Positions 34,559 to 46,343 of a stretch of DNA of 64,000 nucleotides are shown piece by piece. The DNA is from Larkinella punicea. GTDB taxonomy: Bacteria > Bacteroidota > Bacteroidia > Cytophagales > Spirosomataceae. The notes under the pieces are model-generated. The model saw only the letters and a list, made by a program, of their open reading frames with translations, did not search any database and was not told the DNA's origin. A program made the position numbers and the translations under genes. Within the stretch, counting starts at the first letter, position 1; each line of letters starts with the position of its first letter. Location: NCBI RefSeq assembly GCF_003334855.1, contig NZ_QOWE01000026.1:62001-126000 (forward strand), in the 5' to 3' direction.

Positions 34559-37500
34559 TTAATTAATTAAGACAACATGTAATGCATTGCCTTTAAGGAT
34601 TATATCGACTGATGACCCGTCATTAAGGTTTACATTAATTGTTTGTATTGAATTTGGTTGACAGTATGGGTCAAATGCCCAGACAACTTTCTTATTGCCG
34701 TTATGTAAAATCATTGCCATGGGCTTATAGTCAGATGCATGTTGCAGAATAGCTGATCCATCTGCAGGAGCGGTACGCGTCGAGCCATTTAATGTGTATG
34801 TCGCGTATTCCCAATTCGGAGTTGCCGTTTCTAGCCAATTTAAAGCTCTTTGTGCTTTGATACGTCCGTGATAGCTTGCGTCAAAACCTACTAATGGTGA
34901 TAATGGGACTATTCCCTCACTTGATGTCACAAAAGGAAAGTTATTGGTACTTCCAGGGTTCGGTATCCATGTGGTCGGGTAAAATTCACTACTACCAATT
35001 TTATTACGATCATTGCCTGTTAAAGGTAAATTATGAAAGTAGACTAATCCTTTTCCACGAGTTATCATATCAAATGCAAATACTTCTGCTGCAATCAAAC
35101 TACAAATGCTGTGTGATTTTTGACGTACTTTTCCAATAGGGTTTGTTGTTTCATGCTCCCATTCATAAGAATTTTGTCCACTTGAAGCATCTCCTCCACT
35201 ACTTCCCGCGGGATTTTCCCTAAGCGGCCAGAAATAGCCAATTGGTTTGTTGTTAGGATCTTGCTTTAACATAATATCCATTTCATGTAGTTTTACATAA
35301 ATGATATCAATGTCATTTACATCAAAAGGGTAGAGGTTCAATAATTGCTCTACTCCTATACTACTCAGACTTTTTCCGCCATGATCGGAATAAAATGGGT
35401 CTGCGTTTCCATTGACTCCCATCCTTGCTTGTTGCTGACTTTGATACGGGCGTAAATAATTATTAAAATTTAAAGGATTACGTGAGCCGCCACCAAGAGG
35501 CTGGAAATTGTAGGAGAAGGCTCTATAACGAAAAGAATTTGAGCTGTAATTGCCAAAAGTATGGCTATTTGGATTTCTTGTTTTGTACCGTTCATGGTAC
35601 CCTAAATAACCATCACTATTTCCTAAAACAAAATTATTACCTTCTCCAACTTGATCAATTAGCCATCCGAAGCCATCAATTCCTGCATAATCTTGGGATG
35701 CTACACCTTGTTCATAGGTAGGATTTCCATTAGAGTAATTTTTATTAGGTATGCTTGAATTTTGAAGGCCTTGCTTAAAATTATCAGAATTAGGCATCAC
35801 CAATCGCTCACTTAATGGTATATCTTGGCCATTGATGTGTGATCGATGAAATACGTTCCATCCATGTGAACGATAATCATCTAAATTTGCAGTTGCATCT
35901 AAAGGATCTCCTCCAAAAATTTTCCCGGGAGGTAATGCTAAAGGGGAAGTGCTTTTCAAAAATTCAGAATTCCAATTATTTGACCTGATAAACCAGCTTT
36001 CGTATAGAGGTAGTAGTTTTCCTTTACCGTCACTTACGGTCTGATCTCCTATTGGCATACTTCCATCATACGTATCGATTATTTGCTGGTGCCAACTATT
36101 GATCCATTGAGAATCTTGACTGTTTTGTTTCCACAAATCGTCAACACGGTGGTATCCATTTGTTACATCAGACTTTGTGATCAATTTGTCTACAATGTAC
36201 TTAGCATTAACAGGTAGTTGATAGTTATTTAAGCTCTTTCCAACGTAGACATCGTTTATAAAATACAATGAATTGTATCCGCTAACACTGTAGTTTGAAA
36301 TATCACTAATGCCAATAATTCCATTTTGAGCATTAGATTTAGCAATGTCAAATTGGTCGCGTCGTGTCCCAGCTCGCCCCATATCTTGAAAGCTAAGAGT
36401 TGTACACCCTATGATGGTTACACTAGTATTTGCCGTTTTGCTATTGCACCCATTCTTGCTAACCGTTACGGTGTAGGTAGAAGTACCGTTATTGCTTGGA
36501 ACATTGGTGTTGATTGATTGACCGTTTTGTCCGGTGCTCCACTGATAACTAACCCCGTCGCAATCAATTCCTGTGCAGGGGGCATTGAGAGTAATGGCAC
36601 TAGTGCAATTAGCCGTAGTCGGCGCAGTGGCACTGACGACAAAGTCACAGGCGACAGTAGCGCTTCCACTGCGAAACAAGGCTCCGGCGGGGATCTCCTG
36701 CTTGGCAAAGGTGGGCCCCTGCCAGAACGTCTGGAATCCGAAGCCCCCGTCCCCCTGGCTGTAAAGAATCTGAATGGGGTGATAACCCGCCCGTAGACAA
36801 ATCATACCAGTGGGTTCCTGGCCCGCGGTTGTCGTGCCGTGGCAACCACTATGAGCGACGATCAATTGCCCCCCAATGCTGAGCCGGGACTCATCGTCGC
36901 TGTTAAGAAAAAATGTATACTGTCCATCAGCCGGGACTTGAATATATCCGGCAAATTCGAAGCCAAAATGGTCGTCGCGCTGGCGGGGCGTGAGGCTAAT
37001 GGTGCCGACCGAGCCGGAACTAACGACAGCCTGACTGCCGAGTCCGGTGGCTGAGCACCAGTCGTTGTTGGCGATGCTTTGATAATACTTATACGTCAAA
37101 CCGCCGGCCAGGTTGGTTGGGGAGTCGGCATTTCGCGAGGTGGTGCAGGAACCGGTTACCGGAGGAGTGGTAGGACAACCGGTAGACTCGAATGTAAACA
37201 GACGCTGGTCGGCGAAACCTTCGGTGAGATTCCCCCACAACTGAAGCTGTGGTTCTGCGCCATAATTTCGCATATCCCAGGTAAGCCCATTGGAGGTGCT
37301 GAGCCGATAACTGCCGTTGTTGTCGCTTTGAAGTGTCCATTTCTGCAAATCGGCTCCGGTGTAGGTTCCGATTCGGAGTAATTCGCCTTGGCTGGCGGCA
37401 TTGACCTGCATGGTTTTGCCGGAGCCATCCTGTGTGGTAAAACGGTATTGATTGGCTCCTACACTTTCGGCTTTCCATATCTGGGTTGCCTGGTTGTTGG

Positions 37501-38851
37501 CGGTTCGTTGTTCGACTACATCACCCGCTAGTGATTGTAATACTTGACCGGTTTTTTTTGAGCGGATGATATAACAACCCGTAAGTGATGATCCACACCC
37601 GTTAACAGTAACTGCCGTTTGTGCTGTTTTACTGCATCCGCTTTTACTTGCCGTAACTGTGTAGGTATAAGATCCATCGCTGGTAGGCGTATTCACGCTT
37701 ATCGTCTGGCCATGTTGATCAACGCCATTTCCACTCCAGCTATAATTTAGCCCAGCACAGTCACTACCTTCACAGGTTGCACTTAAATTTACCGAAGTCC
37801 CACAGCCTGGGGTCATATTGCTAACGGTAGCAGATGGTGTATAGCTACAAGAGTTATCAGCGTTGGTCAGACAGATGTTATTAAAACAAACCAGGCCACC
37901 TTCGGTACCTGAACTTAATCCAATCGTGTGAGCGCCCGCACTGAGTGACACGGTACCTACGACCTGATTTATGTACGAAGTAGTCATGGCAAACGCTACA
38001 TTTTGGGCAACACCATCGATTCGCACGATCCCAATCGCAGATTTTTCATGGGAACGGTAAGAAACCGCCAACGAATAGGTGCCTGTCTGGGCTACAGTAA
38101 TAGTTTGATTGCGAATCTCAAAGTTGTTACCAGAACACACAATTGAAAAAGGTGTACAAGCAACTTCACCTACAGCAATTCGCGATCCTTTCAAAGAACC
38201 AGCATTGGCAAGGCTTTCGGCGGAGTTCTGGCAATGAATCTGGAATTTGCCTTTTTCTATAAATTTGCTGTCAGCACCGGCGTCCTTATGGCTTCGTAGC
38301 AAGCGGAAGGTGTGATTGCTGGAAATTGAAACAAACTTACCCTTGAGAGAATAAGTAACCGTTTTCCGGTGGGTAGAAAGCTCTGTACCGATCAGGTCGA
38401 CATAGTCACCGCCCGTTTGAACGAAACCGTCCGGGACGAGCACTTTGAGACTGAACGCATTTGAGCCGGGAAAGGTCGCTAACAAGCCGGGATGCATGGC
38501 CATGTAGTGAGCCGTTATCGTTAATTCCACTTCTTCACCAAGGCTAACCTGCTTTTTATTGGTGTAAAAAACAAAACGAATCGGATCACTACCCGAGGAG
38601 GCTGATTTTCGATTGGGGGATGGATAGGAAGGAGAAAGAATCGATCTCCTGGATTTACCGCTTCCCGGGTTTCGGCTCTTTTCAAGTATGTATTTAGCGG
38701 GGTTCTCCATATTCTTTAGCAAAATAGACGGGATTTTTCCTTCCCTATTTATGTTACTAAATCGAAAAGATGGTAAACTTAATAGCGCCAATAATGCTAT
38801 TAAGTTTATGAAGGTACGATTCCTTCCTGCAAGGTAGATTCTTTTTCTCAT
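34559..38851 (-). CDS. Large secreted multidomain protein with carbohydrate-binding modules and an unrecognised C-terminal half
   Basis: The 1430-residue protein has an N-terminal signal-like helix (about 14-28). Modules in order: a beta-sandwich region (about 75-200), a CBM6-like domain (about 230-330, ending LVCFNNICLTN), an Ig/SprB-like repeat, a trefoil-like module (about 420-560) close to that in the protein at 3-3098, a PA14-like domain (about 570-725, with GYIQVPADGQYTFFLNSDDESRL), another SprB-like repeat, and about 590 residues (840-1430) I cannot place. No type IX tail is visible. The C-terminal part contains WEYATYTLNGSTRTAPADGS and ends in a beta-rich segment. It may be a glycan-active or adhesive surface protein. 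Base composition changes along the gene. Confidence 0.75.
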   Translation of the reverse strand: MRKRIYLAGRNRTFINLIALLALLSLPSFRFSNINREGKIPSILLKNMENPAKYILEKSRNPGSGKSRRSILSPSYPSPNRKSASSGSDPIRFVFYTNKKQVSLGEEVELTITAHYMAMHPGLLATFPGSNAFSLKVLVPDGFVQTGGDYVDLIGTELSTHRKTVTYSLKGKFVSISSNHTFRLLRSHKDAGADSKFIEKGKFQIHCQNSAESLANAGSLKGSRIAVGEVACTPFSIVCSGNNFEIRNQTITVAQTGTYSLAVSYRSHEKSAIGIVRIDGVAQNVAFAMTTSYINQVVGTVSLSAGAHTIGLSSGTEGGLVCFNNICLTNADNSCSYTPSATVSNMTPGCGTSVNLSATCEGSDCAGLNYSWSGNGVDQHGQTISVNTPTSDGSYTYTVTASKSGCSKTAQTAVTVNGCGSSLTGCYIIRSKKTGQVLQSLAGDVVEQRTANNQATQIWKAESVGANQYRFTTQDGSGKTMQVNAASQGELLRIGTYTGADLQKWTLQSDNNGSYRLSTSNGLTWDMRNYGAEPQLQLWGNLTEGFADQRLFTFESTGCPTTPPVTGSCTTSRNADSPTNLAGGLTYKYYQSIANNDWCSATGLGSQAVVSSGSVGTISLTPRQRDDHFGFEFAGYIQVPADGQYTFFLNSDDESRLSIGGQLIVAHSGCHGTTTAGQEPTGMICLRAGYHPIQILYSQGDGGFGFQTFWQGPTFAKQEIPAGALFRSGSATVACDFVVSATAPTTANCTSAITLNAPCTGIDCDGVSYQWSTGQNGQSINTNVPSNNGTSTYTVTVSKNGCNSKTANTSVTIIGCTTLSFQDMGRAGTRRDQFDIAKSNAQNGIIGISDISNYSVSGYNSLYFINDVYVGKSLNNYQLPVNAKYIVDKLITKSDVTNGYHRVDDLWKQNSQDSQWINSWHQQIIDTYDGSMPIGDQTVSDGKGKLLPLYESWFIRSNNWNSEFLKSTSPLALPPGKIFGGDPLDATANLDDYRSHGWNVFHRSHINGQDIPLSERLVMPNSDNFKQGLQNSSIPNKNYSNGNPTYEQGVASQDYAGIDGFGWLIDQVGEGNNFVLGNSDGYLGYHERYKTRNPNSHTFGNYSSNSFRYRAFSYNFQPLGGGSRNPLNFNNYLRPYQSQQQARMGVNGNADPFYSDHGGKSLSSIGVEQLLNLYPFDVNDIDIIYVKLHEMDIMLKQDPNNKPIGYFWPLRENPAGSSGGDASSGQNSYEWEHETTNPIGKVRQKSHSICSLIAAEVFAFDMITRGKGLVYFHNLPLTGNDRNKIGSSEFYPTTWIPNPGSTNNFPFVTSSEGIVPLSPLVGFDASYHGRIKAQRALNWLETATPNWEYATYTLNGSTRTAPADGSAILQHASDYKPMAMILHNGNKKVVWAFDPYCQPNSIQTINVNLNDGSSVDIILKGNALHVVLIN

Positions 38852-38970
38852 GATAGCAAGGATGTGAATTTTACGATAGTGTTTTTGTAAAATTCATAAA
38901 GTCTTTCCTTGACTACATGAGTGATATTATGTATATTTTTAGGATAGTTTACCTATTTTTGTTTCTATAT

Positions 38971-39594
38971 TTAATATTTAGTTGATAAAATGTCTACTTT
39001 GTTTTTAAAAATGAATCTTAATAAAGAACCCGGCCCTCCATTTACATTTAGCTTCGAAGAAATACTTGCCTTATGGTTTTCGACTGTTTTGGTGCTGATG
39101 TATAATAGACCGGCTATTTCCGCTGTAGATTTGCCTTCCGCTAATTCCCACAATACTTCTTTTTCACGCCCCGTCAATTCATTCCATCCTTGTATAGCAT
39201 GCGTTCTTGATATTGGGGGTAATGAGGGCAGAAAGCACTGTCCCAGGGAAATTAATCTTAAACATTGTGGTAATTCATGAAAACCACAGACTAAATCGGG
39301 CTTTAAATGCTGAATATGATAGTCGATAATTTTATTATAAATTACGCTATTGTCTACTAATATCGCTAATTGGAAACGTTGATCACGAAATCGTAATTCT
39401 TGCAGAATTTCAAAATAAATTGTCGATTTTTCATAAATGTCAAATAAAATCCAATCAATAGGTTGATGTTTTACGATCTTTTCAACTTGTTGAATGTCAA
39501 AAATGATGTTTATACTTAAATGTACCGATCTGGTAATTTCGGTCATGTAAGAGGCTATAAAATGGTTCGATGGTATACCAATTATTCTAATCAT
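38971..39594 (-). CDS. LuxR/NarL-type transcription regulator with a degenerate receiver-like domain
   Basis: The 207-residue protein has an N-terminal part resembling a receiver domain (about 1-120, with WILFDIYE at the phospho-acceptor position) but without the usual acidic cluster. The C-terminal HTH (about 140-195) is standard: LTGREKEVLWELAEGKSTAEIA, then STKTVENHKASISSKLNV. No histidine kinase is next to it. It lies 120 nt upstream of the 1430-residue gene on the same strand and may control it. It is AT-rich like the neighbouring block. Confidence 0.78.
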   Translation of the reverse strand: MIRIIGIPSNHFIASYMTEITRSVHLSINIIFDIQQVEKIVKHQPIDWILFDIYEKSTIYFEILQELRFRDQRFQLAILVDNSVIYNKIIDYHIQHLKPDLVCGFHELPQCLRLISLGQCFLPSLPPISRTHAIQGWNELTGREKEVLWELAEGKSTAEIAGLLYISTKTVENHKASISSKLNVNGGPGSLLRFIFKNKVDILSTKY

Positions 39595-39945
39595 ATAGTA
39601 TATTTTTTGTTTTAAAAATTTGTATAAACTTATAAAAATATTTTATAAAATAATACTTAATTTTATTGGTAATAATGATAGATTTAATTAAAAAAAACAC
39701 GCTATTTTTTGATAGAGTGTGATTTCACAAGCTGCTATTTGTTATATAAAGAACTGATTTAGAGTGTTATCCACGAATGGGAAACTAAATGACAGTGTTC
39801 AAAAAATGGAAGATTTGGATGGAAAGTCGATGCAGATGGAAGCGACCAGACCTTGACCCTGGATTTGACTGAAGCGAACTTTTGCAAAAAAACCTAAACA
39901 GACACCTGCGAAAGGCCGTTTAGGTAAGTAACCAGACAATCTGCT
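39595..39945. other. Intergenic region without a recognised gene
   Basis: This 351-bp stretch separates the divergent LuxR-type and DoxX genes. The left 150 bp is very AT-rich, as expected for a promoter region of the minus-strand gene. A short CCTAAAC/GTTTAGG pair occurs at 39893-39924. I see no coding sequence or structured RNA. The base composition changes back to the chromosomal level here, marking the right edge of the AT-rich block. Confidence 0.5.
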
Positions 39946-40365
39946 ATGAGACCACTGTTAGGAACAAAGGCTAGCCCATCCATGGTGCATATTTCACTCT
40001 TGATACTGCGAATTGGCGTAGCGGCCCTCATGTTGACACACGGCTGGCCTAAATTTACAAAAGTACTAGCCGGTAATTTCACTTTTGGCGACCCCATCGG
40101 GATCGGTAGTATGCCATCGTTGATCCTGTCTATGCTGGCAGAATTTGCTGGTTCTATTCTAATTCTGCTTGGCTTTCAAACGCGGATTGCAGCCATCATC
40201 CTGATGATCAACATGCTGGTTGTCACCTTTTTTGCGCACGGTGCTGACCCTTTTGGAAAAAAAGAGATGCCCTTGCTCTATTTTCTTATTTATTTTACTC
40301 TCTATTTTGTAGGCCCCGGTAAGCACTCCATCGATGGCCGTACCAATAAAACATGGCCGGGTTGA
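39946..40365 (+). CDS. DoxX family membrane protein
   Basis: A 139-residue protein with four membrane helices and DoxX marks: LRIGVAALMLTHGWPKF, then LILSMLAEFAGSILILLGFQTR and a C-terminal YFVGPGKHSIDG. An ATG at 39982 would give a shorter protein starting right before the first helix and cannot be excluded. DoxX proteins are linked to redox or thiosulfate metabolism in some organisms; most have no set role. Confidence 0.85.
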   Translation: MRPLLGTKASPSMVHISLLILRIGVAALMLTHGWPKFTKVLAGNFTFGDPIGIGSMPSLILSMLAEFAGSILILLGFQTRIAAIILMINMLVVTFFAHGADPFGKKEMPLLYFLIYFTLYFVGPGKHSIDGRTNKTWPG

Positions 40366-40392
40366 TAACCGGCAGGGCAGGAGAAAACTAAA

Positions 40393-42450
<2,058 letters not shown>

Positions 42451-42521
42451 AGGTCAAAACGAAGCGAGCCCGAACGGAGGTTTTCTCGGCTCTGGCTCGA
42501 TTCATTTGAACACAAATCCGC

Positions 42522-45413
42522 CTATTTTTCCACCGGGCTGAACTTGATACTGACCAGGGACAGTAGCGGCTCGATGGCTTTCGCCTGGTCATTTTTGAAA
42601 ACCAGGTAGACATCATGGACGCCGTTGGTTTCTTTCAGCGCAACTTTCAGAGGAACCGGGCCGCGGGGCGTGTAAGAAGGAGCAACCGCCGTTGTCGATT
42701 TTGGCGGAGTCGCAGCACCCGTTCCGGCTGTGGACGCATTGCCCCCGGCGGTTTGAATGGCCGTCGCCGTGGGTGCAGCCCCCGGCGCTCTCGGTTGAGC
42801 CACCTCCACAACGGTTTGGCCGATCAGATCGCCCGTTGGAGAGTCCAGTCGGATTTCAATCGTGCCACCGACACTGCCATCGCGTTTTTGGGCCGAAGCA
42901 ATCAGTTCCAGTTGTTTGATGTCGGTCAGGTCCAGTTTCTTATAACCAATGTACCCCTTTGAAAAAGCCACCAAACTCACCCCGGTTCCCATGCCCCGGG
43001 CTTTGATATCGACGCCTTTGGTCACTTCGGCATCGGCCGGGCTAACTTCCGGGTTGCGCAGAATTAGCTGACTTTCCGAGGTCTGCGAGGGAATGGTTTT
43101 GACCGGTCGGTCGGTATAAGCCGCCCGCACCAGGACCGTCCCTTTTCCGTTGTCGCCTTCCGGAATTTTGAGCGCATAACTACCCTGCGTCGGTAAGGTG
43201 CTCAAGGTTTTTTCGGTGCTGTTCAGAATGTATTTAACAATCGCAGCGGCATCACCGGCCGACATCGCCGGGTGAGCGGGCATCACGACTTCGCCCCAGA
43301 CGCCACCACCACCGTTGATGATTTTTTTGACCAATTGACCCGACGCTTCGGATTTGCCTTTGTAGCGGTTGGCAATGTCATGGAACGACGGCCCAACGGA
43401 TTTAGTGGCAACCTGATGACAGACTTTGCAATCGCTCTGGCCAATCAGGGTCTGCGCCACGGCGAACTGGGTGGACGCATCGACACTACGCTGACTTTGA
43501 ATCACTTCGGCATAATCGAATCCTTCGGACGTGTAATCGATGCTGATGGCCACCCGCGACGGACTGATTTGCCCTGGAGCCGCGTTCGCTTTGGCGAGGC
43601 TGCCATCTTCTTTATCGGTGACCTGAACCGCATACTGAATCGGTTTGTCAGGAAAGAAAAAGGACTTATTACCGGTCAAATTCACGGCCACAACGGGCGG
43701 TTCATTCCCCGCGATGATTTTTACCGACTGGCTGTTGCTGGCGCCTTTCGGATCGCTCACCGTCAGCGTGGCGGTATAAACACCCGGTTTATCGAAGGTT
43801 ACCGTTGGGTTGGCGGTTGTAAACGACCGGGCGGCACCACCGGCCGAAGTCACTTTCCACTGGTATTTCAGCGCGTCGCCGTCGAAGTCTTTGCTGCCTT
43901 CCGACGATAAGGTGATCTGAAAAGGAACCGTGCCGCCTTTTTTACTGGCGGCTGCCTGAACAAGCGGTTTGCGGTTCCCGCCGTTGTATTCGAGCCGAAC
44001 CAGCCGCGAATTATCGCTTTTTCGGAACCAGTTGCTGCCGTATTCCAGTGTATACAAATCACCATCCGGCCCAAATTTCATGTCGATTGGTTCAACCGGG
44101 CGGTAGTTGGGCAACACCCGTTCCATGGATTTGTAATCGCCGTTTTCGTCCATCGTAATGGCCATAATCCAGCCCCGCGAAAAGTCGGTCGCAATCCATT
44201 TTCCTTCGTAATAGGCTGGCCACGGACGCTTGGGATCTTTGAAATCGGAGCGGTGATAAATCGGGCCACCCGTCGCACTGCGCGAACCGCTGCCTACCAG
44301 CGGGAACTTCTCCGAAATACCGTATGGATAATAAATGAAGGAAGGCGCTACGGGTGGTAGTTCCGTTAAACCGGTGTTATTGGGCGAATTGTTAACAAGT
44401 TTTTTAGGGTCTTTTTTGTCCAGCGGTTTATTCGTTGCATAATCGAAAACCGGGAAAGCCTGGTCGTTGCCGACAAACCACGGCCAGCCGAAGTTGCCCG
44501 GTTTCCGGCCCTGGTTCAGTTCATCGTACCCGCGCGGACCAATTTCGGTGTCTTCACCGGCATCGGGGCCGACTTCGCCCCAGTAGAGAAAGCCGGTTTT
44601 GCTGTCGATGGAAATCCGCCAGGGGTTGCGGTGGCCCATCGAATAGATTTCGGGGCGGGTTTTGGCGCGGTCCGACGGGTCGGTTCCTTTCGGGTACAGA
44701 TTGCCTTCCGGAATGGTGTAAGAACCGTCGGCTTCGGGGTGAATGCGCAGAATTTTACCGCGTAAATCGTTGGTATTGCCGGCGTGTCCCTGGTCATCCC
44801 AACTGGCGCGACCGGGCCGTTCGTCGGTTTGGGCCGCCTGCTGGTTGCCGGTGTTGTTGCCAACGGTCAGGTAGAGGTTCCCGGCTTTGTCCCAGGTCAT
44901 CCCACCACCGGTATGGCAGCACACTTCGCGCTGGGTTGTTACTTCCAGCACCACCTTTTCGGAACTCAGTTTATCATCGACCAGATTCCAGCGCGTCAGA
45001 ATGTGTTTTTTTTCGGTCGGGTGGGCATAATACAAATACACCCAGTGGTTTTTATCGAAATTGGGGTCGAGCGACAGCCCCATCAGCCCTTCTTCTGCTT
45101 CACGCGAGACGCCTTCGGCACTCGTGTATTTGGTGTTGACGGGAATGGTCGCAATCAGATTGACGGTTTTGGTCGCCGGGTCGTATTTTTTGAAAGCGCC
45201 TTTGCGTTCAATGATGTAAGCTGTGCCATCTTTGAGCACTTCAAAGACCATCGGTTCGTCTAAATTCTCGGCAATGACGACGGGTGTAAACCGGCTCTCA
45301 TCCGGTTTTTGATCTTTAGGATTGTCTTGTATCGTAAACGAAACCAGCCCGATCAGCAACCCCGTATTCAGCAGGATGGAAAGCGGTTTTGGTAAATAGT
45401 CTTTATAGTTCAT
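42522..45413 (-). CDS. Secreted glucose/sorbosone-type dehydrogenase with PKD, cytochrome c and C-terminal CBM-like domain
   Basis: The 963-residue protein has an N-terminal signal anchor (about 10-28). Residues about 40-460 form a PQQ-type sugar dehydrogenase propeller (TGGGMTWDKAGNLYLTVG, DLRGKILRIHPE, GHRNPWRISID). A PKD domain follows (about 490-570, GVYTATLTVSDPKG), then a class I cytochrome c (about 640-745) with heme motif CKVCH and axial Met in VVMPAHP. The C-terminal part resembles CBM6 but is split by an Ala/Pro/Thr-rich stretch (about 865-910). The order allows electrons from sugar oxidation to pass directly to heme. The substrate is unknown. Confidence 0.85.
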   Translation of the reverse strand: MNYKDYLPKPLSILLNTGLLIGLVSFTIQDNPKDQKPDESRFTPVVIAENLDEPMVFEVLKDGTAYIIERKGAFKKYDPATKTVNLIATIPVNTKYTSAEGVSREAEEGLMGLSLDPNFDKNHWVYLYYAHPTEKKHILTRWNLVDDKLSSEKVVLEVTTQREVCCHTGGGMTWDKAGNLYLTVGNNTGNQQAAQTDERPGRASWDDQGHAGNTNDLRGKILRIHPEADGSYTIPEGNLYPKGTDPSDRAKTRPEIYSMGHRNPWRISIDSKTGFLYWGEVGPDAGEDTEIGPRGYDELNQGRKPGNFGWPWFVGNDQAFPVFDYATNKPLDKKDPKKLVNNSPNNTGLTELPPVAPSFIYYPYGISEKFPLVGSGSRSATGGPIYHRSDFKDPKRPWPAYYEGKWIATDFSRGWIMAITMDENGDYKSMERVLPNYRPVEPIDMKFGPDGDLYTLEYGSNWFRKSDNSRLVRLEYNGGNRKPLVQAAASKKGGTVPFQITLSSEGSKDFDGDALKYQWKVTSAGGAARSFTTANPTVTFDKPGVYTATLTVSDPKGASNSQSVKIIAGNEPPVVAVNLTGNKSFFFPDKPIQYAVQVTDKEDGSLAKANAAPGQISPSRVAISIDYTSEGFDYAEVIQSQRSVDASTQFAVAQTLIGQSDCKVCHQVATKSVGPSFHDIANRYKGKSEASGQLVKKIINGGGGVWGEVVMPAHPAMSAGDAAAIVKYILNSTEKTLSTLPTQGSYALKIPEGDNGKGTVLVRAAYTDRPVKTIPSQTSESQLILRNPEVSPADAEVTKGVDIKARGMGTGVSLVAFSKGYIGYKKLDLTDIKQLELIASAQKRDGSVGGTIEIRLDSPTGDLIGQTVVEVAQPRAPGAAPTATAIQTAGGNASTAGTGAATPPKSTTAVAPSYTPRGPVPLKVALKETNGVHDVYLVFKNDQAKAIEPLLSLVSIKFSPVEK

Positions 45414-45592
45414 ACTAATTGGTCAGGTATTCTTTGTGGTTTGTTGTTGAGCAACGAATGCCATAAAAAAGTCATTCGTTGCCATCAGAATGTAGCGGTT
45501 TTCATTAAAAATAATATTAATTAATGAAAATTCGTAAATTCTTTTGACAGCGAATGACTTAAAACGGTGAGCAGGAACTGCACGATTCTGAA

Positions 45593-46246
45593 TTACATCG
45601 GTTTCGATTTCTTGCCGACCAGTTTCAGATCCAGCGTAAAGGTATCTTCAATGATTTTATCAGCCGCCGTACCGATAACCGCAGCCCGGTATTTGATGTC
45701 GTACGCCAGCCGGTTGACAACCAGTTTCGCCGTGGCTTCCACCGCGTCGCCCGCTACTTTCACAACCGCCGGAAACGTAATGGGGTTGGTGTTTCCTTTG
45801 ATGGTCAGATCGCCGGTTACGTTGTAGTTGGCTTCTCCGGCTTTGGCTCCCGAAATGGCATCCAGCTTCGTGATTTTGAAAGCGGCTGTTGGGTTCTTTT
45901 CGACGGAAAAGAAATCATCGCCTTTCAGGTGGTTCACCACGCGCTCGCTGTTTTTATTCTCGCTGAGTGTCGTCATGTCGGCCGTAAACGTACCCGCTGT
46001 CAACTTGTTGCCATTGAAAACGAATTCGCCTTTCGATAATTTGATGTTTCCGGTATGTTCACCGCCCACTTTCTTGGCGTTCCAGACCACGGTACTCTGT
46101 TCGGTATCAACCGCGTAGGTAACGGTTTTGGCGACGACTTTTCCCGGACGTTTGTCAGATCCCGGCGTACCGGCGATGATGGTCAGTGGGGTGGAAGCCA
46201 GCATACCCAGAGCTAACAGGCCGGCAAAAATTTGCTTCGTTTTCAT
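45593..46246 (-). CDS. YceI family periplasmic protein
   Basis: The 217-residue protein has a signal peptide (about 1-26) and the YceI lipocalin-like pattern: VDTEQSTVVWNAKKVGGEHTG, then FTADMTTLSENKN, HLKGDDFFSVEKNPTAAFKIT and GDLTIKGNTNPITFP. The family binds isoprenoid-type lipids. It lies upstream of the sugar dehydrogenase gene, 179 nt away, and is probably its own unit. Confidence 0.92.
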   Translation of the reverse strand: MKTKQIFAGLLALGMLASTPLTIIAGTPGSDKRPGKVVAKTVTYAVDTEQSTVVWNAKKVGGEHTGNIKLSKGEFVFNGNKLTAGTFTADMTTLSENKNSERVVNHLKGDDFFSVEKNPTAAFKITKLDAISGAKAGEANYNVTGDLTIKGNTNPITFPAVVKVAGDAVEATAKLVVNRLAYDIKYRAAVIGTAADKIIEDTFTLDLKLVGKKSKPM

Positions 46247-46288
46247 AAAAAATAGAGAGGTTGGTTAAATGATACGGTTTTAACTAAA

Positions 46289-46320
46289 CCGCACTTTCAG
46301 AGTTTGGTCTGAAAGTGCGG
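46289..46320. terminator. Terminator-like hairpin after the TonB-dependent receptor
   Basis: A perfect 13-bp stem (46289-46301 with 46308-46320) and 6-nt loop lie 23 nt beyond the stop of the minus-strand receptor gene. Confidence 0.68.
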
Positions 46321-46343
46321 CCATGGATTCAGGGTACTCCAAA

